From Flavobacterium agri (lineage in GTDB: Bacteria > Bacteroidota > Bacteroidia > Flavobacteriales > Flavobacteriaceae), in NCBI RefSeq assembly GCF_013401995.1, contig NZ_JACBJI010000006.1:186001-250000 (forward strand): a stretch of DNA of 64,000 nucleotides, written 5' to 3'. Below, in pieces: positions 52,173 to 62,719 of this stretch (the stretch's first letter is position 1; the number at the start of each line of letters is the position of its first letter). A model generated the notes under the pieces. It did no database searches. It was not told where the DNA came from and saw nothing but the letters and a program-made list of their open reading frames with translations. A program made the position numbers and the translations under genes.

Positions 52173-52910
52173 ATGCAACGGTTACTCATCGGCACATCGG
52201 CTTATAACAACGGTTATTGGAAAGGTCTCTTTTATCCGTCGGACATGCCTTCGAAACAATGGTTCTCGTTTTATTGCGAGCATTTCGGTACGTTCGAGAT
52301 CAACGCTACGTTTTACCGCTTCCCGACGTTGAAAACAATGAAGACGTGGCATCAAAAAAGTCCTGACGGTTTCGTGTATTCCGTAAAAGCCCCGAAATTG
52401 ATCACGCATCTGAAGCGCTTTACGGACTGTGACGAAGAAATCGCACAGTTTTATAAAGTTTGCCATGAAGGTTTAGGACGAAAATTGGGTTGGATTCTGT
52501 TCCAATTACCACCTTCGTTCGCTTATGACGAATCAAAATTGGACATGATCGTCGACAGCCTCGACAAAACCTTTTTCAATGTCGTCGAATTCCGTCATCG
52601 GAGCTGGTGGCGCGATGATGTTTTGGAAAAACTCGAACAAAACAACATCGGTTTTTGCAGCCCGAGTTACCCGAATCTTCCCGAAGATATCGTCATTTCG
52701 AACGGAACGGCTTATATCCGTTTGCACGGAAAACCGAAATTGTTTTATTCCGCTTATAGCCGTGAACATCTTGAATTCCTGCTTAAAAAATGTGAGGATG
52801 CGAAAACAGTGGTGATTTATTTCAACAACACCGCGAGTACCGCGGGAATAGAAAATGCGCTCGAATTGAAAAAGATGATTTCGCGAAAAACACATAATGA
52901 CTATCTTTAA
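52173..52910 (+). CDS. DUF72 domain-containing protein
   Basis: A 245-residue TIM-barrel-like cytosolic protein of the YecE/DUF72 family, of unknown function. The opening is typical: LLIGTSAYNNGYWKGLFYP, then FEINATFYRFPTLKTMKTWH and VYSVKAPKLITHLKR. Later blocks (NVVEFRHRSWW and YIRLHG) complete the conserved set. The ATG at 52173 gives the standard N-terminus. It is followed 14 bases later by a metallophosphoesterase gene. Confidence 0.9.
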   Translation: MQRLLIGTSAYNNGYWKGLFYPSDMPSKQWFSFYCEHFGTFEINATFYRFPTLKTMKTWHQKSPDGFVYSVKAPKLITHLKRFTDCDEEIAQFYKVCHEGLGRKLGWILFQLPPSFAYDESKLDMIVDSLDKTFFNVVEFRHRSWWRDDVLEKLEQNNIGFCSPSYPNLPEDIVISNGTAYIRLHGKPKLFYSAYSREHLEFLLKKCEDAKTVVIYFNNTASTAGIENALELKKMISRKTHNDYL

Positions 52911-52924
52911 GAAAACGAACCGAC

Positions 52925-53641
52925 ATGAAAAAAACGATTGCCTTCATCACCGATATGCACCTCTTTGAAAAGCTTCCGGTGCAGACCGACCAACTGCAAC
53001 ATTGGCAACAGGTTTTGGACGATGTTCGTGAACGAAAGGTTGATGAAATCGTCATCGGAGGCGATATTTCGGAATCGGAACACTATGCCTATTTTTTCGA
53101 ATCCTTAAAAGGTTTTGACGGTCGGTTTCGGATCATCGCAGGCAATCACGATGTCGTGCCCGCTTTGCTGCATCATTTCTCTAATCCCGAAAATGCAGAT
53201 TCGGCCGAACTCTACTATAGTTTTTCGGATGAAAATTTTTTGTATTTGTTCCTCGATTCGTCTTCAAATCACATAAGCGAAGCTCAACTGCATTGGCTAG
53301 AACAAAAACTTGAGGCCAATCATTTTAAGGTTTTGCTGTTTGTCCATCATCCGATTTATGAAGTCGATACGTACGTAGACCGTAAATATCCGCTGCAGAA
53401 CCGCGAAACACTTCAGGAAATGCTATCGGACCAAAACCAGGAAGTTTTTATTTTTTGTGGACATTACCATTGCGAGGATGAAACCGGAACGGGTGCCATT
53501 TCACAATATGAAACGCCCGCTGTTTCCTACCAGATTAAAAAAGGAACGGATGACCTCGATGCACATGCCGAATATTTCGGCTACCGGTTGATTACGATCG
53601 ATCATGGCAATATCAGCAATCAAATCGTACGACTTACCTAA
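52925..53641 (+). CDS. calcineurin-like metallophosphoesterase
   Basis: A 238-residue binuclear metal phosphoesterase. All motifs are seen: D10 and H12 (TDMH), D47 (GGDIS), N74-H75-D76 (GNHD), the His of VHHPIYE and the CGHYH motif near 178-182. Closest in pattern to the CpdA/YfcE-like phosphodiesterases. Substrate unknown (cyclic nucleotide or other). Second gene of a two-gene unit with DUF72, ending in a strong terminator. Confidence 0.9.
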   Translation: MKKTIAFITDMHLFEKLPVQTDQLQHWQQVLDDVRERKVDEIVIGGDISESEHYAYFFESLKGFDGRFRIIAGNHDVVPALLHHFSNPENADSAELYYSFSDENFLYLFLDSSSNHISEAQLHWLEQKLEANHFKVLLFVHHPIYEVDTYVDRKYPLQNRETLQEMLSDQNQEVFIFCGHYHCEDETGTGAISQYETPAVSYQIKKGTDDLDAHAEYFGYRLITIDHGNISNQIVRLT

Positions 53642-53644
53642 AAA

Positions 53645-53677
53645 CAAAAAAGCTTCCCGAATCAGGAAGCTTTTTTT
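53645..53677. terminator. bidirectional terminator
   Basis: AAAAGCTTCC (53647-53656) and GGAAGCTTTT (53665-53674) form a perfect stem flanked by A and T runs, between convergent genes. Confidence 0.88.
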
Positions 53678-53697
53678 ATTGCGATAATCGATGTGGA

Positions 53698-55962
53698 TTA
53701 TACTTCGGCAGCAGCGATCAAGTTCAACGCAGAACCTGCAACGAACCAACCGATCTGGCCTTCGTTGTAAGTGTGGTTGGCCATGATGATATTTTTAGAA
53801 CCGTCTTTGTGGACGAATTCCAAAGTCAATTGCTTGCCAGGCGCGAATTCGGTCAAATCAAGGAAGTTGATCGTGTCGTCTTCCTGAATTTTGTCGTAAT
53901 CGGCCTCATTGGCGAACGTAAGCGCCAACATACCTTGTTTCTTCAAGTTCGTTTCATGGATACGGGCGAACGATTTAACCAAAACCGCCTTCACACCCAG
54001 GAAACGTGGCTCCATCGCAGCGTGCTCACGTGACGAACCTTCACCGTAATTGTGGTCACCCACTACGATCGACGGGATTCCCGCAGCTTTGTAAGCGCGT
54101 TGAACCGCAGGAACGGCATCGTATTCACCTGTCAACTCGTTTTTCACGGAGTTCGCTTTCATGTTATAGGCATTGATCGCGCCGATAAGCATGTTGTTCG
54201 AAATATTGTCCAAGTGTCCGCGGAAGCGCAACCATGGTCCGGCCATCGAAATGTGGTCGGTCGTACATTTCCCGAATGCCTTGATAAGGAGTTTCGCTCC
54301 CGTGATGTTCTTTTTGTCCCAAGCCGCGAATGGCGCGAGCAATTGCAAACGCTCCGAAGTTGGGCTTACGGCAACCTGAACGTTCGATCCGTCTTCGGCC
54401 GGTGCTTGGTAACCCGCATCGTCCACCGCGAAACCTCTTGGCGGCAATTCGCTTCCTGTCGGCTCGTCGAGTTTCACTTCCTGTCCGTCTTCGTTGATCA
54501 ACGTATCGGTCAACGGGTTGAAGCTCAAGTCTCCGGCGATCGCCAAAGCGGTCACCAATTCCGGCGAACCTACGAACGCCAAAGTGTTCGGGTTGCCGTC
54601 GGCGCGCTTCGAGAAGTTACGGTTGAACGAGTGAACGATGGTGTTGCGTTCTTCTTTTTCAGCGCCTTCACGATCCCACATACCGATACACGGTCCGCAA
54701 GCGTTCGCGAAAACAGTAGCGTTGATTTTGTCGAAGATGTCGATGAATCCGTCGCGCTCAATAGTGTAACGTACTTGCTCAGAACCCGGAGTAATCGTGA
54801 ACTGCGCTTTGGTCTTTAGTTTTTTGTCCGCGACTTGTTTGGCCAATGAAGCCGAACGCGCGATATCTTCGTAAGACGAGTTTGTACAAGATCCGATAAG
54901 TCCAACCTGGATTTGAAGCGGCCAGTCGTTCTTGATCGCTTCTTCTTTCATTTTCGAGATGGGCGTAGCCAAATCCGGGGTGAAAGGTCCGTTCAAGTGC
55001 GGTTCGAGCTCCGAAAGGTTGATTTCGATGATCTGGTCGAAATATTGCTCAGGATTTGCATAAACCTCTGGGTCGGCAGTCAAATAGTCGGCGATTTCGT
55101 TTGCGGCATCGGCCACATCGGCACGACCTGTCGAACGCAGGTAACGGTCCATCGAGTCGTCGTATCCGAAAGTCGAAGTCGTGGCCCCGATTTCGGCACC
55201 CATGTTACAGATTGTTCCTTTTCCGGTACACGACATGTTCTTTGCTCCTTCTCCGAAATATTCTACGATAGCTCCGGTTCCGCCTTTAACGGTAAGGATT
55301 CCGGCTACTTTTAGAATAACGTCTTTTGGAGCTGTCCAACCTGACAATTTTCCTGTCAAGTGAACTCCGATGAGTTTCGGAAATTTCAATTCCCAAGCCA
55401 TACCCGACATTACGTCTACGGCATCTGCCCCACCTACTCCGATGGCAACCATTCCGAGACCTCCGGCGTTTACCGTGTGTGAATCGGTTCCGATCATCAT
55501 TCCGCCAGGGAAAGCGTAGTTCTCAAGCACCACTTGGTGGATGATTCCCGCTCCCGGTTTCCAGAATCCGATGCCGTATTTGTTCGAGATCGACGAAAGG
55601 AAGTCGAATACTTCGTTTGATTGTTGTTTGGCACGTGCCAAATCGGTTTTGGCGTCAACTTTTGCCTGGATCAGGTGGTCGCAGTGAACCGTCGTCGGAA
55701 CGGCTACCTTGTTTTTACCTGCGTGCATGAACTGCAAAAGTGCCATCTGCGCGGTAGCATCCTGGCAAGCCACACGGTCTGGAGCAAAATCTACATAATC
55801 CTTTCCGCGGGTAAAAGCTTTGGAAGGCATTCCTTCCCAAAGATGGTTGTATAAAATCTTTTCTGAAAGAGTTAGCGGACGGCCCACGATCTCACGCGCT
55901 TTATCGACGCGTGCAGGCATGTTCGCATACACTTTTCTAATCATTTCAATATCAAAAGCCAT
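53698..55962 (-). CDS. acnA: aconitate hydratase
   Basis: TCA-cycle enzyme isomerising citrate to isocitrate through cis-aconitate, using a [4Fe-4S] cluster. The 754-residue product is of the mitochondrial/AcnA type. Cluster ligands are C359 (GSCTNSS), C422 and C425 (ACGPCIG), positions almost equal to those of mammalian mitochondrial aconitase. The swivelling C-terminal domain starts near residue 560 and carries the [15 protein letters not shown] block. Single gene with a TAAATTTG -7 box at 55991-55998. Confidence 0.97.
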   Translation of the reverse strand: MAFDIEMIRKVYANMPARVDKAREIVGRPLTLSEKILYNHLWEGMPSKAFTRGKDYVDFAPDRVACQDATAQMALLQFMHAGKNKVAVPTTVHCDHLIQAKVDAKTDLARAKQQSNEVFDFLSSISNKYGIGFWKPGAGIIHQVVLENYAFPGGMMIGTDSHTVNAGGLGMVAIGVGGADAVDVMSGMAWELKFPKLIGVHLTGKLSGWTAPKDVILKVAGILTVKGGTGAIVEYFGEGAKNMSCTGKGTICNMGAEIGATTSTFGYDDSMDRYLRSTGRADVADAANEIADYLTADPEVYANPEQYFDQIIEINLSELEPHLNGPFTPDLATPISKMKEEAIKNDWPLQIQVGLIGSCTNSSYEDIARSASLAKQVADKKLKTKAQFTITPGSEQVRYTIERDGFIDIFDKINATVFANACGPCIGMWDREGAEKEERNTIVHSFNRNFSKRADGNPNTLAFVGSPELVTALAIAGDLSFNPLTDTLINEDGQEVKLDEPTGSELPPRGFAVDDAGYQAPAEDGSNVQVAVSPTSERLQLLAPFAAWDKKNITGAKLLIKAFGKCTTDHISMAGPWLRFRGHLDNISNNMLIGAINAYNMKANSVKNELTGEYDAVPAVQRAYKAAGIPSIVVGDHNYGEGSSREHAAMEPRFLGVKAVLVKSFARIHETNLKKQGMLALTFANEADYDKIQEDDTINFLDLTEFAPGKQLTLEFVHKDGSKNIIMANHTYNEGQIGWFVAGSALNLIAAAEV

Positions 55963-55990
55963 AATATTGGTTTGTTAAATTTGTGTGCTG

Positions 55991-55998
55991 CAAATTTA
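55991..55998 (-). promoter_or_regulatory. -7 box of aconitase
   Basis: TAAATTTG on the minus strand fits TAnnTTTG exactly, 29 bases before the ATG; the -33 position reads TTC. Confidence 0.6.
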
Positions 55999-56232
55999 CG
56001 CAATTAGCCTCATAGCTGAAATATTTTTAATAAAATGAAGGAATCGGGATATTATTATTTCCAATCACGAAGTTTTACTGAAATTAATTACACAAATCAT
56101 AGATAACCCTAAAAATTTTACCGATTTGTTAATTTAAAATCAAAATATTGCCGATTTGAAAATTCGACCTGTTTTCACCTGTAAGCAATCGACTTAAGAA
56201 TCATTCTAAATTGCGTGATGAAATCGTTTTCG

Positions 56233-57354
56233 TTACCGCTTTCGGTGCGTTTCGCTCAAATCTGTAATCGGTTTTTCGAAATAGCGATAAAGAAGTGCAC
56301 TCATCAAGACGGTCAATCCCAAATAGAGCACGGCCGTAAGATGCCAACCGAAATGCGGCAGGAAAAAAGCATGCAGCAATTGCATCACGACACCGTAATG
56401 CAGCAGATACATAGAATACGATATGACGCTGATGAACGTAAAGGGCTTGCCGATTCCGTAAGGCCGCGACTTCCAGGCCGAAAACAACGGCAGCATGGCC
56501 GCAATCGAAACAGAAAGCATCGGCAGGAAAAATACGTTCCAGAAAAAATGGTGCTTATCAACGGTTACGCCAAAAAACGAAGCTCCGAAAATAAGGAACG
56601 TTCCGAAACAAATTCCCGAAAATGCCGCAAGCCATCGGGTTTTATACCAAAACTCTGTTTTGTTGAGCGCCAACCAACTGCAAACTACGCCCGTAACGAT
56701 CGCATCGACGCGATATACGACGACGCCTTTGAGGTAAAGATTCCATTCCGCAAGCGAATTGTATCCGGTCGTAAGCGTATAATAGATTTTGGTCGAGATG
56801 AAAATCGCGAAGACGAAAACGATAACACCGAAAAACAACTTGCTCTTTTCGGCCTTCCTAAACACAAAAACGGCCAACAACAATACTATCGGCAAAAGCA
56901 CATAAGCGAATTCCTCTACAGACAAACTCCAGCTTTCAGGAAAGAAAACCGGCATCTGCGAATTGAAATTCTGGACGAAAAAGAAATACCGCCACAGACT
57001 TTGAATGTCATATCCGATTACGCCCAAAGCAATACCGATATTCACGCATAGAATCAGGAAGTAATTGGGCAGCGTGCGAAACCAACGCCTCTTAAGAAAA
57101 GAACGCACCGATTTAGATGTGAAAGCACCATCGGTAAACTGCCGAAACAGAATCTTTCCGATAAGGAATCCGCTTAATACGAAGAAGATTTCAACGCCTA
57201 AAAAACCGAGCAAACCCAAAAGGATATTTACGGTCGTGTACTGCTGCGGAAGAATCCAGGTGAGATGACCGAGCAAAACCATGACGATAGCCGAGGCGCG
57301 CAATGCATCCAGCCCGAAAATCCTGTCGGTAGGAAAAAAGTAGTTTTGCTCCAT
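56233..57354 (-). CDS. acyltransferase 3 family protein
   Basis: A 373-residue inner-membrane protein with about ten helices. The N-terminal LDALRASAIVMVLLGH block contains the conserved Arg and His of OafA/NodX-type O-acyltransferases, which decorate polysaccharides or other sugars with acetyl groups. The ATG at 57354 opens a short polar segment before the first helix. No polysaccharide genes are adjacent, so the substrate is unknown. Confidence 0.92.
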   Translation of the reverse strand: MEQNYFFPTDRIFGLDALRASAIVMVLLGHLTWILPQQYTTVNILLGLLGFLGVEIFFVLSGFLIGKILFRQFTDGAFTSKSVRSFLKRRWFRTLPNYFLILCVNIGIALGVIGYDIQSLWRYFFFVQNFNSQMPVFFPESWSLSVEEFAYVLLPIVLLLAVFVFRKAEKSKLFFGVIVFVFAIFISTKIYYTLTTGYNSLAEWNLYLKGVVVYRVDAIVTGVVCSWLALNKTEFWYKTRWLAAFSGICFGTFLIFGASFFGVTVDKHHFFWNVFFLPMLSVSIAAMLPLFSAWKSRPYGIGKPFTFISVISYSMYLLHYGVVMQLLHAFFLPHFGWHLTAVLYLGLTVLMSALLYRYFEKPITDLSETHRKR

Positions 57355-57419
57355 AAATCGGCCGGATTGCCCTTTCTTTCAAAGGTATACAAAAAATCCG
57401 ATGCCGATAAGGCGTGCGA

Positions 57420-58373
57420 TCAATACAACGAAGCGATGATTTTCTCTATAGAAATGTTCTCTGCGTCGGCCTTGTAGTTCTTCACGACGCGATGGCGCAA
57501 AATTCCGATGGCTACGGCTTTGACGTCTTCAATATCGGGAGAGAATTTTCCGTTGAAGGCCGCATGCGCCTTGGCCGCGAGAATCAGGTTTTGGGAAGCG
57601 CGCGGACCTGCGCCCCAATCGATATAATTCTTGATGAAATCTGTGGCGAGCTGATTGTCGGGACGTGTCTTGCTGACAAGCGTCACGGCATATTCGATCA
57701 CGTTATCGGCTACGGGAACGCGTCTTACCAAATGCTGGAATTCGATGATTTCATGAGCCGTGAACAAGGCCGAAACGGTCGGTTTGTCGTCTGAAGTCGT
57801 CGCTTTTACAACCTGAACTTCTTCGGCAAACGACGGATAATCGAGCTTAATCGAGAACATAAAACGGTCGAGCTGTGCTTCGGGAAGCGGATAAGTTCCT
57901 TCCTGCTCGATCGGGTTTTGCGTCGCCAAAACGAAATACGGCAGCGCGAGTTTGTGGTTTTCACCGGCAATCGTCACCGCGCGTTCCTGCATCGCTTCGA
58001 GCAAAGCCGCTTGCGTTTTTGGTGGTGTACGGTTGATCTCGTCGGCGAGGATGATGTTCGAAAAAATCGGCCCTCGGATGAATTTGAACTGACGGTTCTC
58101 ATCGAGGATTTCACTTCCGAGGATGTCGGACGGCATCAAATCGGGTGTAAACTGGATACGCTTGAAATCGAGTCCCAACGCTTGGGCGATCGTATTCACC
58201 ATAAGCGTTTTGGCCAATCCCGGAACACCCACAAGCAATGCGTGTCCGCCAGAGAAAATCGCGAGCAGGATTTGGTCTACGACTTCTTCCTGGCCTACTA
58301 TGATTTTCGAAATTTCTTTCTTGAGCTGGTTGCGTTTCTCTACAAGATTCTGGATGGCCGTTACGTCTGACAT
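57420..58373 (-). CDS. MoxR family AAA+ ATPase
   Basis: A 317-residue cytosolic ATPase. Walker A is GVPGLAKT (49-56), Walker B ILADEINRTPPKTQAALLEAMQE near 110, and the sensor/arginine block NPIEQEGTYPLPEAQLDRF follows. MoxR proteins act as chaperones for VWA-domain metal or cofactor complexes, often beside DUF58 and VWA genes. None of those is adjacent here. It lies 67 bases downstream of the SurA trio and might be part of the same transcript. Confidence 0.93.
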   Translation of the reverse strand: MSDVTAIQNLVEKRNQLKKEISKIIVGQEEVVDQILLAIFSGGHALLVGVPGLAKTLMVNTIAQALGLDFKRIQFTPDLMPSDILGSEILDENRQFKFIRGPIFSNIILADEINRTPPKTQAALLEAMQERAVTIAGENHKLALPYFVLATQNPIEQEGTYPLPEAQLDRFMFSIKLDYPSFAEEVQVVKATTSDDKPTVSALFTAHEIIEFQHLVRRVPVADNVIEYAVTLVSKTRPDNQLATDFIKNYIDWGAGPRASQNLILAAKAHAAFNGKFSPDIEDVKAVAIGILRHRVVKNYKADAENISIEKIIASLY

Positions 58374-58440
58374 TAGGTAGTGGTGTTTTTTGTTTTATCG
58401 ATGTCCAAAATACGAATTTTCACACATCAAAAATCGGCAA

Positions 58441-59832
58441 TTATTTCTTGAGCCAGTTGTTCGTGAATTCGCAGTCGCGGTATTCGCCGTTGATCTTGAT
58501 ATACGTATCCTTGATTTTGGTATCGAACCATTTCCCGATCGCCAAAAGCTGCTTTTCTTTTAGGGCAAGCGCCTTGATCTTCGTGTAATCTTTGGCGTAA
58601 TCAGCTGTATGCTCGTCGTAACGGTTGGTTACCGTAAGCAACTTGTATTTCTTTTTGCCGCTCGGTTCGGTTTCAAGGATAGGCACCGAAACTTCCTTGT
58701 CTTTCAAGTTGACGAGGTCGCGATAAAGCGCGGGATCCATTTTTGTAAGCTCGAAACGCGTGTCTTGGGTTTTAGGATTGATCAGGATTCCTCCGTTTGC
58801 GCGTGTTTCTTTGTCGTCGCTCATCGTACGCGCCGCATCGGTAAACGAAACTTCACCGTCGTCGATGCGTTTTTTGATCAGTATCGCTTTGTCTTTGGCT
58901 TCTTTCATGTCGGCATCCGAAACTTTGGGTACCATAAGGATGTGGCGCAATTCGACTTCCTGCCCGCGGATTTTCTCTACCATGATGATGTGATACCCGA
59001 ATTCGGTCTCGAAAGGTTCCGAAATTTCGCCTTCGCCCAAACTGAACGCCACTTCTTTGAATTCCTTGACAAATTGGGTCTTTCGGTTGATTTTGTAATA
59101 ACCTCCGGTAGAACTCGAAGCTTTGTCATCTGTATACAAAACCGCTTTTCCGAAGAAACTCGCGCCGTCCTGGACTTCTTTCTTGATGTCCTTGAGTTTG
59201 TTGATGACCTTTTGCTTTTCGGCCTCGTTCACTTTGGGTTCGACGACGATTTGGGAAACCTCCATTTCGGCACCGAAAGTCGGAAGTTCGCTCGTTGGGA
59301 TTTTGTTGAAGAAGGTACGCACTTCTTCCGGAGTAATCTGCACCTCATCGATGATCTTGTCGCGCTCCTGCTCAACAAGCATGTTGGTTTTTAGTATTTC
59401 GGACATTTCGGAACGGAAATCTTCCTCGTTGTCCTTGTGGAAGTATTCCACGACTTTATCCATAGAACCCAATTGCTCTACCATGTAATCGAGCTGCTTG
59501 TTCATCTTTTCACGAACCTGGCTGTCGGCCACCACGATACTGTCCTGTGTAGCTTGGTGGGCGTACAATTTGTCTTCCATGAGCTTGCCTAAAAGCTGGC
59601 AACGCGTAATGCCCGAAACGTCTGCACCTTGGCTCTTGATTTCAAGATACGCTTTGTCGATATCCGAATCCAAAATCAGGTAATCCCCGACCGTAGCGAT
59701 GATACCGTCCACCTTTTGGCGTTTGGTAAAAACGGGTTCGGTGTTCTGGGCGACATCTGTAGTGTCCTGGGCGCTTGCGAACATCGGCAAAATCAATCCC
59801 ATGGCCAGGATCAGCTTACTTATAAATTTCAT
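58441..59832 (-). CDS. SurA-like peptidyl-prolyl cis-trans isomerase
   Basis: Periplasmic chaperone and prolyl isomerase for outer-membrane proteins. The 463-residue product has a signal peptide (1-21, MGLILPMFASA), a SurA N-terminal chaperone domain (about 30-165), then two parvulin domains: about 185-280 (AEMEVSQIVVEP to FGYHIIMVEKI) and about 285-390 (ELRHILMVPKV and on). The ATG at 59832 opens the signal peptide and overlaps the preceding gene by 17 bases; an in-frame ATG 42 bases further up is unlikely. Third of three related genes. Confidence 0.92.
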   Translation of the reverse strand: MKFISKLILAMGLILPMFASAQDTTDVAQNTEPVFTKRQKVDGIIATVGDYLILDSDIDKAYLEIKSQGADVSGITRCQLLGKLMEDKLYAHQATQDSIVVADSQVREKMNKQLDYMVEQLGSMDKVVEYFHKDNEEDFRSEMSEILKTNMLVEQERDKIIDEVQITPEEVRTFFNKIPTSELPTFGAEMEVSQIVVEPKVNEAEKQKVINKLKDIKKEVQDGASFFGKAVLYTDDKASSSTGGYYKINRKTQFVKEFKEVAFSLGEGEISEPFETEFGYHIIMVEKIRGQEVELRHILMVPKVSDADMKEAKDKAILIKKRIDDGEVSFTDAARTMSDDKETRANGGILINPKTQDTRFELTKMDPALYRDLVNLKDKEVSVPILETEPSGKKKYKLLTVTNRYDEHTADYAKDYTKIKALALKEKQLLAIGKWFDTKIKDTYIKINGEYRDCEFTNNWLKK

Positions 59833-60661
59833 ACTTCTTGTCTTTAATGGCATCGTCTGTAATGTCTTTTTCAAATTTTTTGATGAGTTCCAGTTTTCTT
59901 TTGTTCAGGATCACTTCGCGCAGCGTCGGTTTGATGTACTCGTAAGGACTGATCTGGTTCTTGTCGAGCACGCTTCGGATTTTCACGAGATACACATCGA
60001 GCGAATCCTGTTTCTGGATCGATTTTCCTCCCGAAATATATTCATCCCGGTTGTCCGGAGTAATGAACGGCAATTTCGCGTACACTTGCTCCATATCGGT
60101 CCAGACGCTGTCGTTAAGCGCAAAATCCTTGAGTTGTAAGGAATATGTATCCCAAAACTTCTTGTCGGATTTCCTGAAATCAAAGAACTTCTGTTTTATC
60201 GTCTCGTACCTCGGATTGTCTTTCGGCAGATGTATGTACCGTAAACGCACCAAAGTCCCGTTTGTTTTAAAATTCTCCTTGTTCGCGTTGTAATACTCGG
60301 CGAGTTCGGATTCGGTGACGGCCGTGTCTACCGATTGCCTGACCACTTCTTCTATATACGCTTTGGTATACAAATCGACTTTGTACTGGCGCACCAGTTT
60401 GTCGAGATCGGCTTTGCCCGCATCGCCCAAATTGACTTCGGCGGCGCTCATGAGCAGTTTTTGCGCGGCCCATCTGTTGATGAAACCGTGCACGATGGCG
60501 ATGCTGTCTTCCTTCGAAGTACCTTTCGCCACAAGGTCTTTCAAATCTTCGCGGTACAGATAGGACTCGCCTACCCTGGCCACCGCTTTTGGTTTCCGAT
60601 CGGGGCCCGAACAACTAATGATGGCGAGCAACAATCCGATGCCGAAAACCTTTTTCATCAT
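59816..60661 (-). CDS. SurA N-domain-like lipoprotein
   Basis: A 281-residue lipoprotein with the lipobox LLAIISC (Cys near residue 17). Residues 25-130 resemble the SurA/PpiC N-terminal chaperone region (AVARVGESYLYREDLKDLVAKG and a helical bundle). A parvulin catalytic domain is not clearly present; a related but degenerate segment (LVRLRYIHLPKDNP) occurs near residue 138. It sits between two full PPIases. I infer a chaperone without isomerase activity. Its ATG shares a base with the upstream stop (TAATG). Confidence 0.82.
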   Translation of the reverse strand: MMKKVFGIGLLLAIISCSGPDRKPKAVARVGESYLYREDLKDLVAKGTSKEDSIAIVHGFINRWAAQKLLMSAAEVNLGDAGKADLDKLVRQYKVDLYTKAYIEEVVRQSVDTAVTESELAEYYNANKENFKTNGTLVRLRYIHLPKDNPRYETIKQKFFDFRKSDKKFWDTYSLQLKDFALNDSVWTDMEQVYAKLPFITPDNRDEYISGGKSIQKQDSLDVYLVKIRSVLDKNQISPYEYIKPTLREVILNKRKLELIKKFEKDITDDAIKDKKYEIYK

Positions 60662-62625
60662 TACGACTTGACTTCCTTCTTCACTTTTTCGAATACGTCG
60701 CGGTTCACTTTTACGGTAAATTCGCTTTTGAGCTCCTTTACCCAGTTTTCCTCGAGGTATTGCTGGTAATCGTTGATGACGCGTCCTTTGGCTTCGTCGA
60801 GCGTTTTGGCTCCGGCCGGCAATACCTTGTTGACTTTTGCGACAAAGTAATAATCGCCATCCTTGAACACTTCCGAAACGCCTTCCTTGAATTGGATGTT
60901 TTTCGGCAAAGCGTCGTTTCCTTCTTCAAACACGCCGGAAGATGTCATCACGTTGACTTTGTCTTTGGTGTTGAGCTTTTCTTTAATCACGTCGGCTGTC
61001 TGGTTTTCCTTTAGGAATTTCTGTGCCTTTTTGATGATGTCCTGGTTGGTTGACGACGCCAAAACGATGTCTACGCGCGACTTCCATTGGTATTTGGCCT
61101 TGTTGGCTTCGTAAAACGACTTCAAGCCCAACGTATCGGTTTTTGAACGCTCCCAAATTTCCTTTTCCATGAGATCGAACAACAGCAACCCGTCTCGGTA
61201 TTCGTCCATTACGGCGGCGAACTCAGGGAATTCGGCCTCGAGATGGTCGTTGTAATAGGCCGTCAATTGGTCGTTGACGAATTTCACGTACAATCTGTCG
61301 ACGAGTTTGTCAATTGGTTTGTCGGTATGACCCGCTTTTTGTTGCGCGAGGATGAACGTAAGGAAATCGGCTCCCGTCACGTTTTTGTCTTTGATCGAGA
61401 ACAATTTACCAGAGAAGTTCTTCAAATCCGGGGTTTCCCATTCGCCTTTATAGTAATCTTCGGTTACGGCAGCGACTACTTGTTTGTATACTTTATCGTT
61501 TCTTTTTACTGAATATTTCTTGTGCAGTTTTTCGTTCAAGGCCGAAGTGATCAAACGCGAACGGTCGTCTTTGCTCACTTTGTTTTCCAATTCGGGCTTC
61601 ATCTCGTCGTACGTCTTGATCGGGTAACGGTCGATGAACTTGATGATGTGCCATCCGAACTGGCTTTGTACCGGCTCTGAAAGCGGTTTGTCTTTTGTGA
61701 GTGCGAAAGCCGCGTTCTCAAATTCTTCCGAACTCAACTGGCCCGATCCGAAACGGTTGAGCACGCCACCTTTTGAAGATGATGATTTATCGTCTGAAAA
61801 TTGTTTGGCGAGGCTTTCGAAGTTCTCGCCTTGCTTGAGTTTGTTGTAGATGTCGAAAATCTTGTCCTTGGCTTTTTGGGCTTCGGCCGGATCGTCGGTT
61901 TTAGGCTTCAGGATCATGATGTGCGCCACCGAAATATCGCCTCGGTTGTCGCGCATATCGGTCGTTTTGATCACGTGATAACCGAAACGGGAACGCGTCG
62001 GCTTTGAAATCTCACCCACTTTGGTCTTGAAGGCACCGCTCTCGAACGGATATACCATGCGGAAAGCCGAGAAAAAGCCCAAATCGCCTTTGTTGTCTTT
62101 GGCAGAAGGATCTTGTGAATATTGTTCTGCGAGCTTGCCGAAATCTTCGCCCGCTACCGCTTTTTTGTAAACGTCGAGCGCTTGGTTGTACGCTTTTAAT
62201 GTGTCGGCCGGGGAAGCGTTTTCGTCGACAAGGAAAAGAATGTGCGACGCGCGTACTTCTTTTAACGAACGCTGATACGCCTCATCGACAAGTTCTTTAG
62301 TGACTTTTGAATCAGACAAATAACCTTTTGCAAGCTGGCCGCGATATTGTTTGAGCTCGTTCTGGTAACCTTGGCCGTTTTCAAGCCCAAGTTTGTTGGC
62401 TTTGTTGATTTTGAGTTTGTATCCTATGAAAAGTTCGAGATACTGGTCGAGGTCTTTTTGGGATTCGTCTTTTACCAGGTCGAGGTTTTTGTTGTAGACG
62501 CGAAGGAATTCGTCTGTATAGTACGGTTTATCGTTGATCGTAAACAGCACTTCCTTTTTGGATTTTTGGGCAACCGCAGCGGTTCCTGCAAGCAACAACC
62601 CAAACAACAAATGTTTGATTTTCAT
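60661..62625 (-). CDS. double-parvulin peptidyl-prolyl isomerase (PpiC/SurA family)
   Basis: A 654-residue periplasmic protein and the first gene of the trio. Signal peptide 1-19 (LFGLLLAGTAAVAQ), a helical N-terminal part with FTINDKPYYTDEFLRVYNKN, then two parvulin domains: about 122-222 (VRASHILFLVDEN to FGYHVIKTTDMR) and about 232-335 (VAHIMILKP to FGWHIIKFID). The remaining 320 residues are a less conserved helical and beta region. A perfect promoter lies at 62690-62719. Role: folding of outer-membrane and secreted proteins. Confidence 0.93.
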   Translation of the reverse strand: MKIKHLLFGLLLAGTAAVAQKSKKEVLFTINDKPYYTDEFLRVYNKNLDLVKDESQKDLDQYLELFIGYKLKINKANKLGLENGQGYQNELKQYRGQLAKGYLSDSKVTKELVDEAYQRSLKEVRASHILFLVDENASPADTLKAYNQALDVYKKAVAGEDFGKLAEQYSQDPSAKDNKGDLGFFSAFRMVYPFESGAFKTKVGEISKPTRSRFGYHVIKTTDMRDNRGDISVAHIMILKPKTDDPAEAQKAKDKIFDIYNKLKQGENFESLAKQFSDDKSSSSKGGVLNRFGSGQLSSEEFENAAFALTKDKPLSEPVQSQFGWHIIKFIDRYPIKTYDEMKPELENKVSKDDRSRLITSALNEKLHKKYSVKRNDKVYKQVVAAVTEDYYKGEWETPDLKNFSGKLFSIKDKNVTGADFLTFILAQQKAGHTDKPIDKLVDRLYVKFVNDQLTAYYNDHLEAEFPEFAAVMDEYRDGLLLFDLMEKEIWERSKTDTLGLKSFYEANKAKYQWKSRVDIVLASSTNQDIIKKAQKFLKENQTADVIKEKLNTKDKVNVMTSSGVFEEGNDALPKNIQFKEGVSEVFKDGDYYFVAKVNKVLPAGAKTLDEAKGRVINDYQQYLEENWVKELKSEFTVKVNRDVFEKVKKEVKS

Positions 62626-62689
62626 TGAATTATAGAATCAATTATGGTTTTCGTTTTCGCGTCGCTTCCCAGACGGAAAATACGACTGA

Positions 62690-62719
62690 CAAAAGTAGCA
62701 ATTCAAATCTCGCATGCAA
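62690..62719 (-). promoter_or_regulatory. promoter of the SurA/PpiC operon
   Basis: On the minus strand TTG (62719-62717), a 19-base spacer and TACTTTTG (62697-62690) match the consensus exactly. The rest of the 62626-62929 gap holds only this and the prfC -7 box. Confidence 0.82.
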
